The notes: generated by a model not told the origin, from the letters alone. DNA of 39,166 nt from JAFGNW01 sp964618515 (GCA_964618515.1 CAZUAS010000014.1:1-39166), one strand, 5' to 3'. Counted from the first letter of the stretch, positions 16,505-25,493 are shown. Program-made: numbers and translations.

Positions 16505-17614
16505 TCATTTCATTCCTGCCTTATTTCTGATATTCTGAAGAGTCTCTAAAGCTTCCTCATAAGCCTTCTGAGCTCCCAGCTGTCGGAACTGGTCGGCGGC
16601 TTTTTCCAGTTTCGAGACGGCCATCGGATATGTACCCTTCTCGATTGCCACCTGAGCCTGTTCATAAAGAATATCGGCAGCCAGCGAGGTCATCTTATGC
16701 TCAATCGCCATAGTATATGATTTTTCCAGAACTTTTTCGGCTCTGTCATAATTGCCCAGCAGTCGGTTTATCCTGCCTTCGATAAGTTCCAGTTCAGTCT
16801 CCAGGGCTTTGGAATTAAGCCCGGGAAGTATCTTCCTGGCGGTTTCCAGGACAGATTTTGCCAGAAGTGTTTCCCCCTGTTCGAGATAACACTTGGATAT
16901 GTTCTGGTAACAGATTTCCACCAGAGTCAGGTCTTTCTCTTCCAGGGCTATTGCCAGCGCTTCATTGAGACTGGAAATGGCTTCTGAATATTCCTTCAAC
17001 TCTGTCTGGGTCAGACCGATATTCAAAAGGACATAACCCTGCCTGATTTTGGTTCCAGCGCTCTGAAAATCAGCCAGACACAATTTGAAAATCTTATTGG
17101 ATTCCTTAATATCCCCGGTGGCGGATTTAATCGCTCCCAGAGTATTCAGAATGGTCGCTCTGAGTTCGAAATTATTAATAATGGAGGCCCACTCCAGAGC
17201 CTGTTCACAGAGGCTCGAGGCCAGCTCGAAATGCCCCTTCTGGAAGAACATGTTAGCTCTGTTACGGGAACATTCCGCGGCGCCTTTATAATCTTCAACA
17301 CTAAGAAATACTCTCTGAGCTTCCAGATAAAACGTATCCGATTTTTCCCAGTCGGACTGCATCATCTCGACCCGACCGATTTCTTTGAGAATCCTGGCCC
17401 GCAAACCCTGGTCATGGTCCGCTTCACGGGAATTGATAGCCGAAACCAGCAGTTCCATAGCTACCACGGTGTTTCCCTGCTGAAGCCAACCGCGTGCCAG
17501 GTCGAGGAGTGCAAAACCATCTCTAACCCCGGTGCAAATCTCGTTACCAGATATTTTCGTCTTCAGTGTATTCATAATCCTATCATCCACTTTAACAATT
17601 TTCCGCTCCAACAT
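16505..17614 (-). CDS. Cytoplasmic TPR-repeat protein
   Basis: The 369 residues are made almost wholly of tetratricopeptide-like helical hairpins, such as ATILNTLGAIKSATGDIKE and GYVLLNIGLTQTELKEYSE. No catalytic domain and no export signal are seen. It lies two bases after the lipoprotein stop and 10 bases before the TPR/HD-GYP gene. The N-terminal half resembles the TPR part of that neighbour in style, so the two may interact or derive from one scaffold. An alternative start is ATG 17575 (MNTLKTK), since the first ATG has no clear ribosome-binding site. Confidence 0.75.
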   Translation of the reverse strand: MLERKIVKVDDRIMNTLKTKISGNEICTGVRDGFALLDLARGWLQQGNTVVAMELLVSAINSREADHDQGLRARILKEIGRVEMMQSDWEKSDTFYLEAQRVFLSVEDYKGAAECSRNRANMFFQKGHFELASSLCEQALEWASIINNFELRATILNTLGAIKSATGDIKESNKIFKLCLADFQSAGTKIRQGYVLLNIGLTQTELKEYSEAISSLNEALAIALEEKDLTLVEICYQNISKCYLEQGETLLAKSVLETARKILPGLNSKALETELELIEGRINRLLGNYDRAEKVLEKSYTMAIEHKMTSLAADILYEQAQVAIEKGTYPMAVSKLEKAADQFRQLGAQKAYEEALETLQNIRNKAGMK

Positions 17615-17616
17615 TA

Positions 17617-18177
17617 TTACTGAAGGGTCGGTTTCAAATCGGATATCAAGCCGTAAGCAGAGAAATGCTCAAGTTCCGCGGTAATCGATTTATTGACAGT
17701 ATCGACCGTACAAGCCAGGTCTTCAAACACACCGGTTTGATAATTAAACCAGGCAATACGTATTGACGCTTCATTTATACCCGTAAGGTCGGCATCACGA
17801 TAAGACATCGTAACCTTTACCGGTTTTTCAAAAACCAGACCATTGGTCCCGAATTCATTATAGAAAACATTTAAATCAGGAATACTGATACTGAAAATGG
17901 TATCATGGGGTACCGCACCAGCGGGAATTTCAAGAACGACATCCAGAAGTTCCAGGCGACCACCTTCGGAAGCGGAAATAACCTGTTCAATATATAGTTC
18001 ACTGGCCGAATACTGTACCGACGCTTTAAAAGCTTCAGAACGCTGTAAAAGGGTCGGTTGCTGCGGAACATCAGTGTTGTCCAGAGGTGACCGGGAACAT
18101 CCGGCCATCATTAAGACAACCAGTATAAAGACTGACACTGATTTGAGGAAAGGGCTGTTAAATTTGGACTGCAACAT
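17617..18177 (-). CDS. Lipoprotein with ZU5-like beta domain
   Basis: The N-terminus is a lipoprotein signal, with a hydrophobic stretch VFILVVLMMAGC and the modified cysteine at position 27. The remaining part contains GGRLELLDVVLEIPAGAV followed by PVKVTMSY, a pattern typical of ZU5-like domains in surface proteins. The function is unknown. It is the first gene behind a strong sigma-54 promoter and is co-transcribed with a TPR protein and the TPR/HD-GYP protein. This suggests a cell-envelope component linked to c-di-GMP or surface behaviour. Confidence 0.7.
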   Translation of the reverse strand: MLQSKFNSPFLKSVSVFILVVLMMAGCSRSPLDNTDVPQQPTLLQRSEAFKASVQYSASELYIEQVISASEGGRLELLDVVLEIPAGAVPHDTIFSISIPDLNVFYNEFGTNGLVFEKPVKVTMSYRDADLTGINEASIRIAWFNYQTGVFEDLACTVDTVNKSITAELEHFSAYGLISDLKPTLQ

Positions 18178-18239
18178 CTTGGGATCCTTTCTTTATAAGA
18201 CCAAGTTTCTTTTTTTTCGTTAATACAGTCCCTTATATC

Positions 18240-18254
18240 GCAAGCCTTGTGCCC
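18240..18254 (-). promoter_or_regulatory. Sigma-54 (-24/-12) promoter of the lipoprotein-TPR-HD-GYP operon
   Basis: On the minus strand the site reads GGGCACAAGGCTTGC, against the consensus TGGCACG-N4-TTGC. The GG and GC elements have the required spacing. Transcription would begin near 18229, about 50 bases before the lipoprotein start. A sigma-54 activator gene lies directly upstream. Confidence 0.75.
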
Positions 18255-18420
18255 AAGCCGATAATTCCATATAAAACAATGATAATCAATAAATTACCTT
18301 ATTCCCAGGAAAGCCTGACCGATGCTTTCTTATATTGACTTTTGGAATAATTTAGACCGGTGTTTCTGCTGCAGAAAGATAAGTTGTTATCAAACAAGAA
18401 TTTTAAAAATTACCACCAAA

Positions 18421-18437
18421 TGGAACATTCCGTTCCA
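18421..18437. promoter_or_regulatory. Palindrome TGGAAC-N5-GTTCCA, candidate activator site
   Basis: The perfect 6-base arms lie about 200 bases upstream of the sigma-54 start near 18229, the usual place for an enhancer site. They also directly follow the stop of the activator gene. It could instead act as a weak terminator of that gene, as TTT follows the stem on the minus strand. Confidence 0.4.
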
Positions 18438-18440
18438 AAA

Positions 18441-19805
18441 TCAAGCCTGACGGCGATTTCGTTCCAGACCGATACTCTCAATCATTCTTCTCAGACGGGG
18501 TCGTGATATTTTCAAAAAATCAGCGGCTTTGGTTTTATTCCACCCAAACATATCCAGTACTTGTTTGATAACCAGATTATCAATCTCCTGCAAAGTTATC
18601 CCTTGGGGAGGAACATCAATAATTATTTGTCTTCGCTCATTTAAGCCCACCCGTCCGCTTTTCAAGGCTGATTTAATATTGGACAGCCCCAACTCCTTAC
18701 CCCTGGCCAGAAGAACCGCTCTCTCTATTATATTGCACAGTTGCCTTATATTGCCCGGCCAGTTACAATCTCTCAACGTCTCCAGTGCCTCCGGTTTGAA
18801 CCTCAAGTCGGGTTTTCTATATATGGTGGAATAAAATTTTAAATAATGCTCCGCTATAATCGGGATATCCTCCGGTCTTTCCCGAAGGGAAGGCAGATGA
18901 AGTGTCAGAAGGTTTAAACGATAATACAAATCTTCCCGAAACCGACCCTCTTTTACCGCTCTGTCAAGCTCAAGGTTGGTAGCAGCAATCACCCGAACAT
19001 TTACTTCCTTCTCGCTGACATCACCGACTTTGCGCAGCTTCTTATCTTCGAGCACCTTTAAGAGCTTAGACTGCGCCGAAGCTGACAGGTTACCGACCTC
19101 GTCAAAAAAGATAGTACCATTCATGGCGTATTCGAACAAGCCCATTTTCTCCGAACGGGCATCGGTAAATGCTCCCCGGGCATGACCAAAAAGCTCCGAT
19201 TCGAATAATTCATCCGGGATAGCTGAACAATTGACCTCGACCAGGTTATAACATTGACGCAAGCCGGTATGATGAAGAATCTTGGCTACCAGACTCTTTC
19301 CCGTACCGGTCTCACCCAGAATCAAGGCGCTGGGAAAGTCAACCTCGGACAACAACTTAAGATTATTTTTAATCTCGGTAATCAATGACGAACAGCCTAC
19401 CAGCGAATCGAGACTATACTGTGAAACCGGCTTTTCCGGTTTCCGGGCGCCTGCTTCAATTTCGTTTAAGAAATTATGCAATCGGTTAAGACATTGTTCG
19501 GAAGTAAGTATTTCAGAAATCCCCAGCTTGGAATACCGCAGAGTGCAATCCTGGTCGGGAGAGGTCGCCTTGCCAACCAGACGAACCTGCTTACCGGCTG
19601 TAGCTATAGACATCAAAAAACTCGGGTCGGAAAAACGTTTATCGTCAAGGTCGACAAATACCAGATAAGCGCCATCGGTAATCTTAAAAAGTCGCGGGTC
19701 ATCACGCCATATTAATGAAGCAGCCTTGTTCAGACTGTCCTCTTCAATCTGCTGTCTTTCCTTATAACCGACTATATTTCCGTATATAATTAAATTGTCA
19801 GACAT
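18441..19805 (-). CDS. Sigma-54-dependent transcriptional activator (AAA+, Fis-type HTH)
   Basis: This enhancer-binding protein has a central AAA+ domain with Walker A GETGTGKS, GAFTDA in the sigma-54 contact loop (near residue 211), Walker B GTIFFDEVG and the arginine-finger region REDLYYRLN. The C-terminal Fis-type helix-turn-helix contains NKTKAADFLKISRPRLRR. The N-terminal 120 residues look like a divergent receiver (IYGNIVG, LVFVDLDD) without a clear phospho-acceptor triad, so control may not be by phosphorylation. I prefer the ATG at 19805 (MSDNLIIYG), which has AGGG before it, over the one at 19841. It probably drives the lipoprotein operon next door. Confidence 0.88.
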   Translation of the reverse strand: MSDNLIIYGNIVGYKERQQIEEDSLNKAASLIWRDDPRLFKITDGAYLVFVDLDDKRFSDPSFLMSIATAGKQVRLVGKATSPDQDCTLRYSKLGISEILTSEQCLNRLHNFLNEIEAGARKPEKPVSQYSLDSLVGCSSLITEIKNNLKLLSEVDFPSALILGETGTGKSLVAKILHHTGLRQCYNLVEVNCSAIPDELFESELFGHARGAFTDARSEKMGLFEYAMNGTIFFDEVGNLSASAQSKLLKVLEDKKLRKVGDVSEKEVNVRVIAATNLELDRAVKEGRFREDLYYRLNLLTLHLPSLRERPEDIPIIAEHYLKFYSTIYRKPDLRFKPEALETLRDCNWPGNIRQLCNIIERAVLLARGKELGLSNIKSALKSGRVGLNERRQIIIDVPPQGITLQEIDNLVIKQVLDMFGWNKTKAADFLKISRPRLRRMIESIGLERNRRQA

Positions 19806-20124
19806 ATTTTTCCCTATACCGGCTTTTATCGGTAAATTCATGAAAGACTTAAGCTTGTTGAACGATTACATCTCCTCCCGTTTAATATCTTGACAGTTCA
19901 GAAGGTATCCACAAACAGTCTGTTAATATGGACTACAGTTATTGCCTTTTAGTACCTTTATCATTATCACTTTACCACGGAATATACCAGCCGGCTAGCC
20001 GTATTTATTCTTATCTAAAATAAATGTTTTTCGGAAAGTCTCAAAGAACGGATATAAAAATAGAAGTCTCAGTCTTCAACGAGGTATTAAATCTTTTAAT
20101 GCCACAACGTAAAGCCGGCGTTGT
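19806..20124. other. Intergenic stretch between the redox-complex operon and the activator gene
   Basis: No gene is seen here. ACAACG (20104-20109) and CGTTGT (20119-20124) form a 6-bp hairpin right after the stop of the cytochrome fusion gene, but without a T-run, so it is at best a weak terminator. A 10-base perfect palindrome CGGCTAGCCG lies at 19992-20001. I could not pick a convincing promoter for the activator. Confidence 0.5.
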
Positions 20125-22062
20125 TTACATCACTTTGGCGGTTAGTATTTTTTCGTTATCTTTTCTCTTTAATGTTTTATGACAGGTGGAACATTCTCCA
20201 AGATGCGCGTATTCCGGCTTCACAGCTTCCTGCCTGTGACAGGCCAGACAATTTTCATGCATGGCCAGGCAAAAAGAATTGGCATACCTTATTTTCATCT
20301 CTTTAGTCGGTTCGCCGACCAGGAACATATTTTCCCGGTGACATTCAAGACAGTCCCGGGCGGAATTTTTCGTCCGGGGAATTCCGGGGCGATGACATTT
20401 CTCGCAGGCATAATTTTCCGGGTGCCAGCCGCTTAATTTCTCCTCCCTGGCTACAAATAATTTGTGCTCTTCGTGGTTAAAGATATTGGTGGAATCATGC
20501 ATATACTGATGACACCTGAAACAGGGAGTCGATTTATCTTTGGGCAAACAGATATGATGACACCGGGCACAGGAACTGGTATCTCCTAGGCGTCTTTGAT
20601 GGTCCGCGTGGTTGAAAGTAGTGGTATACCCCCGACGGTCGCCGTCGATTTCAAGAATGTTTCGTTGCAGGTCCACACCGAGAGAAGGCTTGATGAGCGC
20701 ATCTTCGCTACTCCGATAAGGCGGATACATGAGGATAAAACTTATGGGTATAACAAAAACCGCCAGCAGAGAAACCCGATGAAGACTGTCGGCAAGAACG
20801 ACATTCCAGACCTGATGCGAGGTGCTTGAACTTTTAATCTTGATTTTACGCAGATAAGCATTTGCCGGTTTATCATCGAACACGGGCAGATATTCGGCCA
20901 GAGCCAAAAACACCAGCCCTGCCGCCGCAATAACGCCCAACCCCAGAGCCCATTCCGTCAGCGATGGAAAATATACCACCTCGGCATCACGAAAGTAGCC
21001 GAAAATTCCCACATTAAGCCGGTTAAATACCATCCCGAAAGCAGCCAGACCGGCCGCTACCCCCACCGGTACCGGCTTACTCCGAGTCCTGGGGTTAAGC
21101 ATCAAAAGAAAGGGTAGCAATAACCCGAAGGCTATTTCTAATCCATATAACCAGCTTTCCGACCGCCCACTTATAAGCTCCCGCCAGGTACCAAGAATGA
21201 CAAGGTCAATTATCTTTAACAACAGGTACACCATGAGAATGCCCGTACCAATCAGAGCCAGCCTGCTTATATCAGGCATTTCAAAGCCGAGTCCTTTGCG
21301 CGAGGATATGGCGCATACCAGACCTCGGGAATCATGAAGCATGGTTGTTTCCTGCGGGGAAACCGGTCCGAACACCGGTTCCGGATTATAAAATTTTGCC
21401 CAGATAATCCTCACCATCACCAGGAACATAATCCCGCCCCCCATTGCCGAAAGAATAAACAGAAGCGGCAAACGTGGTGAATACCAGAGTGGATATAATC
21501 TTTGCGGCGAAACCAGGAACAGGGAACCGAGCGAGGAATGATGCAACGAAGATAACGAAATACCGATTATTACCACCACGAAAGCGATTCCATGGAAAAA
21601 TTTTACCAGCTTCTGTGCTTTTAAACCTTCGAAAATAAGCGGCGCCAGCTCAATGGCGGTAACGGTAAAATACAGTAAAACACACCAGAAAACTTCAAAG
21701 AGAAAGGAATTTATATTCCACATGAAGATGGGATGCCAGAAACGATATGGCAGACCGATATCAAAAAGAAGCGCCAGACAGGAACAACCATATCCCAGAA
21801 AAGCAATCAGTATTGCCGGCTTCAAATAAGGTTTAAACCGATCCAGACGAAGGACGTAAACGAGAAAACCAACTGTGAAACCGCTCGTCGAAAGAGCTAC
21901 CCCGGCAATCATATTGAAAACCTTCCACAATCCCCAGGGAATACCATCAGTTAAATTAGTAGTCGCTCCCAGACCGAAAAGCATACGAAGAAGGGCGGCA
22001 ACCAGCCCCGAAAAACTCAATATCCAGAAAATATCTTTCAATACCCGAACCCGATTATTCAT
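20125..22062 (-). CDS. NrfD/HmcC-type membrane subunit fused to a hexahaem cytochrome c domain
   Basis: The first 460 or so of 645 residues are a polytopic membrane domain of the NrfD/PsrC/HybB family (quinone-interacting), in which I count ten hydrophobic helices. An extra eleventh helix (LLAVFVIPISFILMYPP) follows. The last 170 or so residues hold six CxxCH haem motifs: CARCH, CFRCH, CEKCH, CLECH, CLACH and CSTCH. Class III-type distal histidines occur in FNHADH and FNHEEH. The eleventh helix would place the haem domain in the periplasm. In Dsr and Hmc complexes the NrfD and cytochrome subunits are separate proteins. The start is set at ATG 22062, with AAGGA eight bases upstream; it overlaps the ferredoxin gene by eight bases. 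Confidence 0.9.
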   Translation of the reverse strand: MNNRVRVLKDIFWILSFSGLVAALLRMLFGLGATTNLTDGIPWGLWKVFNMIAGVALSTSGFTVGFLVYVLRLDRFKPYLKPAILIAFLGYGCSCLALLFDIGLPYRFWHPIFMWNINSFLFEVFWCVLLYFTVTAIELAPLIFEGLKAQKLVKFFHGIAFVVVIIGISLSSLHHSSLGSLFLVSPQRLYPLWYSPRLPLLFILSAMGGGIMFLVMVRIIWAKFYNPEPVFGPVSPQETTMLHDSRGLVCAISSRKGLGFEMPDISRLALIGTGILMVYLLLKIIDLVILGTWRELISGRSESWLYGLEIAFGLLLPFLLMLNPRTRSKPVPVGVAAGLAAFGMVFNRLNVGIFGYFRDAEVVYFPSLTEWALGLGVIAAAGLVFLALAEYLPVFDDKPANAYLRKIKIKSSSTSHQVWNVVLADSLHRVSLLAVFVIPISFILMYPPYRSSEDALIKPSLGVDLQRNILEIDGDRRGYTTTFNHADHQRRLGDTSSCARCHHICLPKDKSTPCFRCHQYMHDSTNIFNHEEHKLFVAREEKLSGWHPENYACEKCHRPGIPRTKNSARDCLECHRENMFLVGEPTKEMKIRYANSFCLAMHENCLACHRQEAVKPEYAHLGECSTCHKTLKRKDNEKILTAKVM

Positions 22063-22852
22063 TTCCCGCATCCTTCTTGTTTTCAGTTTCCTTTAAAGGT
22101 TTGGAATTATTTTCCTCGAATAACTTGTTTCTTCGTCTTATAATCCAGTTCAACCCAACCAGGCCGATAGCGACACTCATCCCGATAAAAGGAGTAGTAT
22201 GCACCAGGGGTTCGGTTAAAGAGGGGATCGATTGGGGAATATATTCCGGCCAGCCCAGCATACTCAAATCAACATCGGAAATATAGAGCACGGAAGTACC
22301 GCCGAATTCTTTCTCTCCCCATATATGATTTATATAATCTTCCGGATTATTTCTTATGCGGGCTTGCGCTTCGGCCAGGAGCTTATCACGGTCTCCGAAT
22401 TGAAGCGCTCCCTTGGGACAAGCTTCGACACAAGCCGGAATCTGCCCCTTTTCAATCCACTCGGCACACATATCGCACTTAGCCATAAGGGGATTTAACT
22501 TATCCCATTCGTAACGCGGAATATGAAAGGGACAAGCCAGCATGCAATAACGGCAACCGATACATTTAGAGGTATCGTATACAACCATACCATCCGGGGT
22601 TTTGGTCAGACTTCCCACCAGGCAAGCCGACACACAGCTTGGTTCCAGACAGTGCATACAACTTTTTCGGGCAAAACGGCCCTCAGCCGCCTCGATAATC
22701 GAACAAAACCGATAAGCAGACAGACCGTCATTATATTCCGACCTCTCCCGCATAGCTTTAGAGGATTCGATATGGTGTTTTTCAAGACAGGCTTCAACAC
22801 AGCGTTCACAGGCGATACATTTGGTCACATCTATTAAAATTCCCACCTTCAT
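22055..22852 (-). CDS. Ferredoxin-like subunit of membrane redox complex (HmcB/DsrO-like, membrane-anchored)
   Basis: This protein carries the cysteine pattern of DMSO-reductase-type four-cluster ferredoxins: CIACERCVEAC, CMHCLEPSC, CIGCRYCMLACP and CDMCAEW with CVEACP. It starts directly with MKVGILIDVTKC, without a twin-arginine or Sec signal. A single C-terminal membrane helix (PFIGMSVAIGLVGLNWII) anchors it, so the cluster domain probably faces the cytoplasm. DsrO, in contrast, is exported. The start overlaps the cytochrome b gene by four bases. Confidence 0.85.
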   Translation of the reverse strand: MKVGILIDVTKCIACERCVEACLEKHHIESSKAMRERSEYNDGLSAYRFCSIIEAAEGRFARKSCMHCLEPSCVSACLVGSLTKTPDGMVVYDTSKCIGCRYCMLACPFHIPRYEWDKLNPLMAKCDMCAEWIEKGQIPACVEACPKGALQFGDRDKLLAEAQARIRNNPEDYINHIWGEKEFGGTSVLYISDVDLSMLGWPEYIPQSIPSLTEPLVHTTPFIGMSVAIGLVGLNWIIRRRNKLFEENNSKPLKETENKKDAGNE

Positions 22853-23547
22853 ACTTTAGCCTCCTTACCATAAAGACTTTCCGCCACCTGGTCACCCGCA
22901 CCCGGTCGCAGCTGCCAGTGAATAGCTGATATACGGTCGAAAAAGAACAACACGATATGAGCCAGCTTGGTGAAGGGTATCAGAATAAACAACAGGGCCG
23001 CACTTAAAAGATGAAGCAACATGACCACATTCCAGGAAAAGGGATTCATCTTCGGATGCACCGCCATGTAGCCGGTTATGAAAGGAAGAAGAACAACTAT
23101 CAGAATGACATAATCCGATTTCCGGCTCATAGACCTAAGGCGAATGGAAAACATCCGGAAACCAAGCAGGATAAACAGACAAACAATGGTAAACAGGGTC
23201 AGATAATCAGCTACCGAGGAACTTAATTGAGGTAAATTGACATTAAATAAGTCTTCCCATAAGACAATATGATTGGCCAGGAATAACGGCACCAGTATCA
23301 AACCGATATGACATAAAAACGATACGGTGGAAAATATTTTCGTGCCCGGTATTAGATGCCGCACTGGTATCACCCAGCTTAAAGTCTCCTTGAAGATTTT
23401 TTTCCAGGGAGCATTTATCAACCTTCTCCCCTTGTCGGCGACAATTGAATAAATCTGAATTATAACAAGCCGGACCAGGCCGAATAACATTATCAAAAAA
23501 GTCAGTGCAAATAACGGCCCCCGGGCAAAATCAATCCATTGTTCCAT
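22849..23547 (-). CDS. NarI/DsrM/HmcE-like membrane cytochrome b subunit
   Basis: This 232-residue integral membrane protein has about five hydrophobic helices. Histidines placed for haem b binding occur in LCHIGLILVPLFLANH and in MLLHLLSAALLF with FTKLAHIVLFF, the pattern of the NarI-type gamma subunits DsrM and HmcE. It would pass electrons between quinones and the CCG-domain subunit encoded just upstream. The gap to that gene is 34 bases. Confidence 0.82.
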   Translation of the reverse strand: MEQWIDFARGPLFALTFLIMLFGLVRLVIIQIYSIVADKGRRLINAPWKKIFKETLSWVIPVRHLIPGTKIFSTVSFLCHIGLILVPLFLANHIVLWEDLFNVNLPQLSSSVADYLTLFTIVCLFILLGFRMFSIRLRSMSRKSDYVILIVVLLPFITGYMAVHPKMNPFSWNVVMLLHLLSAALLFILIPFTKLAHIVLFFFDRISAIHWQLRPGAGDQVAESLYGKEAKV

Positions 23548-23581
23548 AGTTTTAACCTGATTAATACATGTTTACCTGAAA

Positions 23582-25021
23582 TTACATCTCCATTAAAGCA
23601 GCTTCTTCTTTTCGCTCCCGGGGAGACTTCCCGCCAGGAATATGTATGGCTTTCAAGATAAGGTCATGCATACCCATCACCGTGCAGGGTATTTTATAGT
23701 ATTCGACCAGTTCTTTCAGTTGCTTTTTGCAGTTGGCGCATGGCGCAATACATATTTCAGCCCCGGTTTGACGTAGCTGCTCGGCTTTAATTTTACCGGC
23801 CACGCTCATGCGGAACTCGTGTATCTCATCGATGGAAACCAGGCCGCCCCCACCTCCGCAACAATAGTTATCCTGACCACTTGGTTTCATCTCCACAAAA
23901 TCTTTGACGAAAGATTTTAAAATTTCCCGGGGCTGCTGGACAATCCACCCCGACCGGGCAATATTACACGGGTCATGATAAGTAACCCGTTTAGTAACAA
24001 TGTCTTTATCCAGTTTGATACGGCCTTCCTGAATACATTTAAGCGTATATTCCATAAAATTCGTTACCGGATAAGCCTCCTTGCCGGCGAAAACCGGCAC
24101 AAAGTCATGCGCCGAACGCGAAGCATGACCGCACTCTCCGATAAGTATCTTCTCGCCTTTCAAACGGGTAACTTCAGCCACCAGTTGCTTGATGATATTC
24201 TCAAGATGCCAGTCGCTGTAAAAAAGACCGTAATTAATGCCATCATAATTATGAGTGCCGACCGTCCATTTATCCCAGTCCCCAGCCGCATACAACACCG
24301 CCGCATTACCCATCAGGGTCTCGGGCTCAAGTAGATAATCACTTACGGCACAGAAAAAAACATACTCGCGCCCGGTCTGGTCAACCGGAAAAGTCATTTT
24401 TACCCCCAGCAGGTCTTCCAGCTCTTCCGATAAAAATTCCAACGTATTGATAAGAGCTTCTTTGGGAACTTTCGACGTGTTATGTGTCGTCCCCTCAAGT
24501 TGCTCGCGCACACTAACCTGTAGAGCTTTGGGAACGATTCCGATCAGGCTGAGTACATAGCGAGCCAGACGGGTAATTAAACCATGATCCACCCCCAGAG
24601 GACATTCGCGGGTACAGCGACGACACGCAGTACAGCGATAAAAACCATCCAGCATTTCATCTATTATCTCTTCGGTTAATTCAAAACCATTCGTAAGGCG
24701 GGCTTTAATGGCACCACCAATGGTAAAATATCTCTTGTAAATATCCAGTATCAGATTGGTTCGATAACAAGGAATATCCCGGGGATCACCGGTTGCCAGG
24801 AAAACAGGACAGGCTACCGCACAGCGGTTGCACTTGGTATTCGACGTACAGTAGGAGTCCAGTAACGGTTTATAATCACTATACTTGAGTACAGCGGCGA
24901 AAGCCTCTAAAAAACGTCCCACCCGATTTTCCGTAGGCGGCTTTTCAATATAGTATGGATATTTCCTCACCGGAACGATGGTTTCTCTGGTTTCCTGATT
25001 ATCAACAGCCTTTTCATTCAT
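23582..25021 (-). CDS. HdrD/DsrK/HmcF-like iron-sulfur subunit (two [4Fe-4S] plus CCG domain)
   Basis: This 479-residue cytoplasmic protein has two N-terminal cluster motifs, CNRCAVACP (with an upstream C) and CTACRRCTRECP. CCG-domain cysteines occur in GECGHASR, YHDPCNIARSG, YCCGGGGGL and APCANCKKQL. This is the architecture of DsrK, HmcF and HdrD, the disulfide-reducing or thiol-oxidising subunits of membrane complexes. It is the first gene of the four-gene operon. GAGGA lies six bases before the ATG, and a sigma-54 promoter lies about 42 bases upstream of the start. Confidence 0.9.
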   Translation of the reverse strand: MNEKAVDNQETRETIVPVRKYPYYIEKPPTENRVGRFLEAFAAVLKYSDYKPLLDSYCTSNTKCNRCAVACPVFLATGDPRDIPCYRTNLILDIYKRYFTIGGAIKARLTNGFELTEEIIDEMLDGFYRCTACRRCTRECPLGVDHGLITRLARYVLSLIGIVPKALQVSVREQLEGTTHNTSKVPKEALINTLEFLSEELEDLLGVKMTFPVDQTGREYVFFCAVSDYLLEPETLMGNAAVLYAAGDWDKWTVGTHNYDGINYGLFYSDWHLENIIKQLVAEVTRLKGEKILIGECGHASRSAHDFVPVFAGKEAYPVTNFMEYTLKCIQEGRIKLDKDIVTKRVTYHDPCNIARSGWIVQQPREILKSFVKDFVEMKPSGQDNYCCGGGGGLVSIDEIHEFRMSVAGKIKAEQLRQTGAEICIAPCANCKKQLKELVEYYKIPCTVMGMHDLILKAIHIPGGKSPRERKEEAALMEM

Positions 25022-25062
25022 AAAAAATCCTCAATATTATTTTGCAACTGCCTTGCAAGTAC

Positions 25063-25077
25063 GCAAATGGCATACCA
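25063..25077 (-). promoter_or_regulatory. Sigma-54 promoter of the membrane redox-complex operon
   Basis: On the minus strand the site reads TGGTATGCCATTTGC, with GG and GC at the correct 12-base pitch and two mismatches from TGGCACG-N4-TTGC. Transcription would start near 25051, 30 bases before the first gene. Confidence 0.65.
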
Positions 25078-25267
25078 GGCAGCTTTTACTGTGTGACAAA
25101 GAACTTCTGATTACTCGCAAGGGAAACGACAACAGTACTCTTTCCAAAAGAAATACAACATCTTATGAGGATTAAATCAAAAAAATATAAAAAGCCGTAA
25201 CTTCAAAAAAATAAACGATCCGCATTAGATTAAACCGTTAAAAAACCGGATTTATGACCTTCCTGTA

Positions 25268-25314
25268 GTTGCATCCGTCGCAACATATAGTTGCTACATG
25301 AGACATATTGCAAC
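25268..25314. promoter_or_regulatory. GTTGC/GCAAC enhancer-like cluster
   Basis: The segment holds GTTGC at 25268 and 25290 (22 bases apart, about two helical turns) and GCAAC at 25280 and 25310. The first pair forms GTTGC-N7-GCAAC. It lies about 190-240 bases upstream of the plus-strand sigma-54 start and about 215-265 bases upstream of the minus-strand one, a usual enhancer distance for both. The PAS activators encoded downstream are the likely binders, by inference. Confidence 0.5.
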
Positions 25315-25478
25315 TGTATTAATAATATCCGTTTATTATTAACTGTTTTTTATTCGTTTTTTTTTAAAGTCCAATAAACCCTTTATCTTAGTTGAATAAA
25401 GGTAAGATTCGGCTGAATATAAAGATATTATCCGCATTTATTCCCCTCAGTATATAATTCTATCGCCAACTATATAAT

Positions 25479-25493
25479 TGGCACAGGAGTTGC
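25479..25493 (+). promoter_or_regulatory. Sigma-54 promoter of the NifX-DUF1847 gene
   Basis: TGGCACAGGAGTTGC matches the -24/-12 consensus TGGCACG-N4-TTGC in all but one of the fixed positions. Transcription would start near 25505. The ATG at 25521 follows closely, with AAAGGAAT as ribosome-binding site. Confidence 0.85.

Noticed and set aside
20104..20124. Hairpin after the NrfD-cytochrome gene as a strong terminator
   Set aside because: The stem is only 6 bp and no T-run follows, so I list it only as weak in the intergenic entry.
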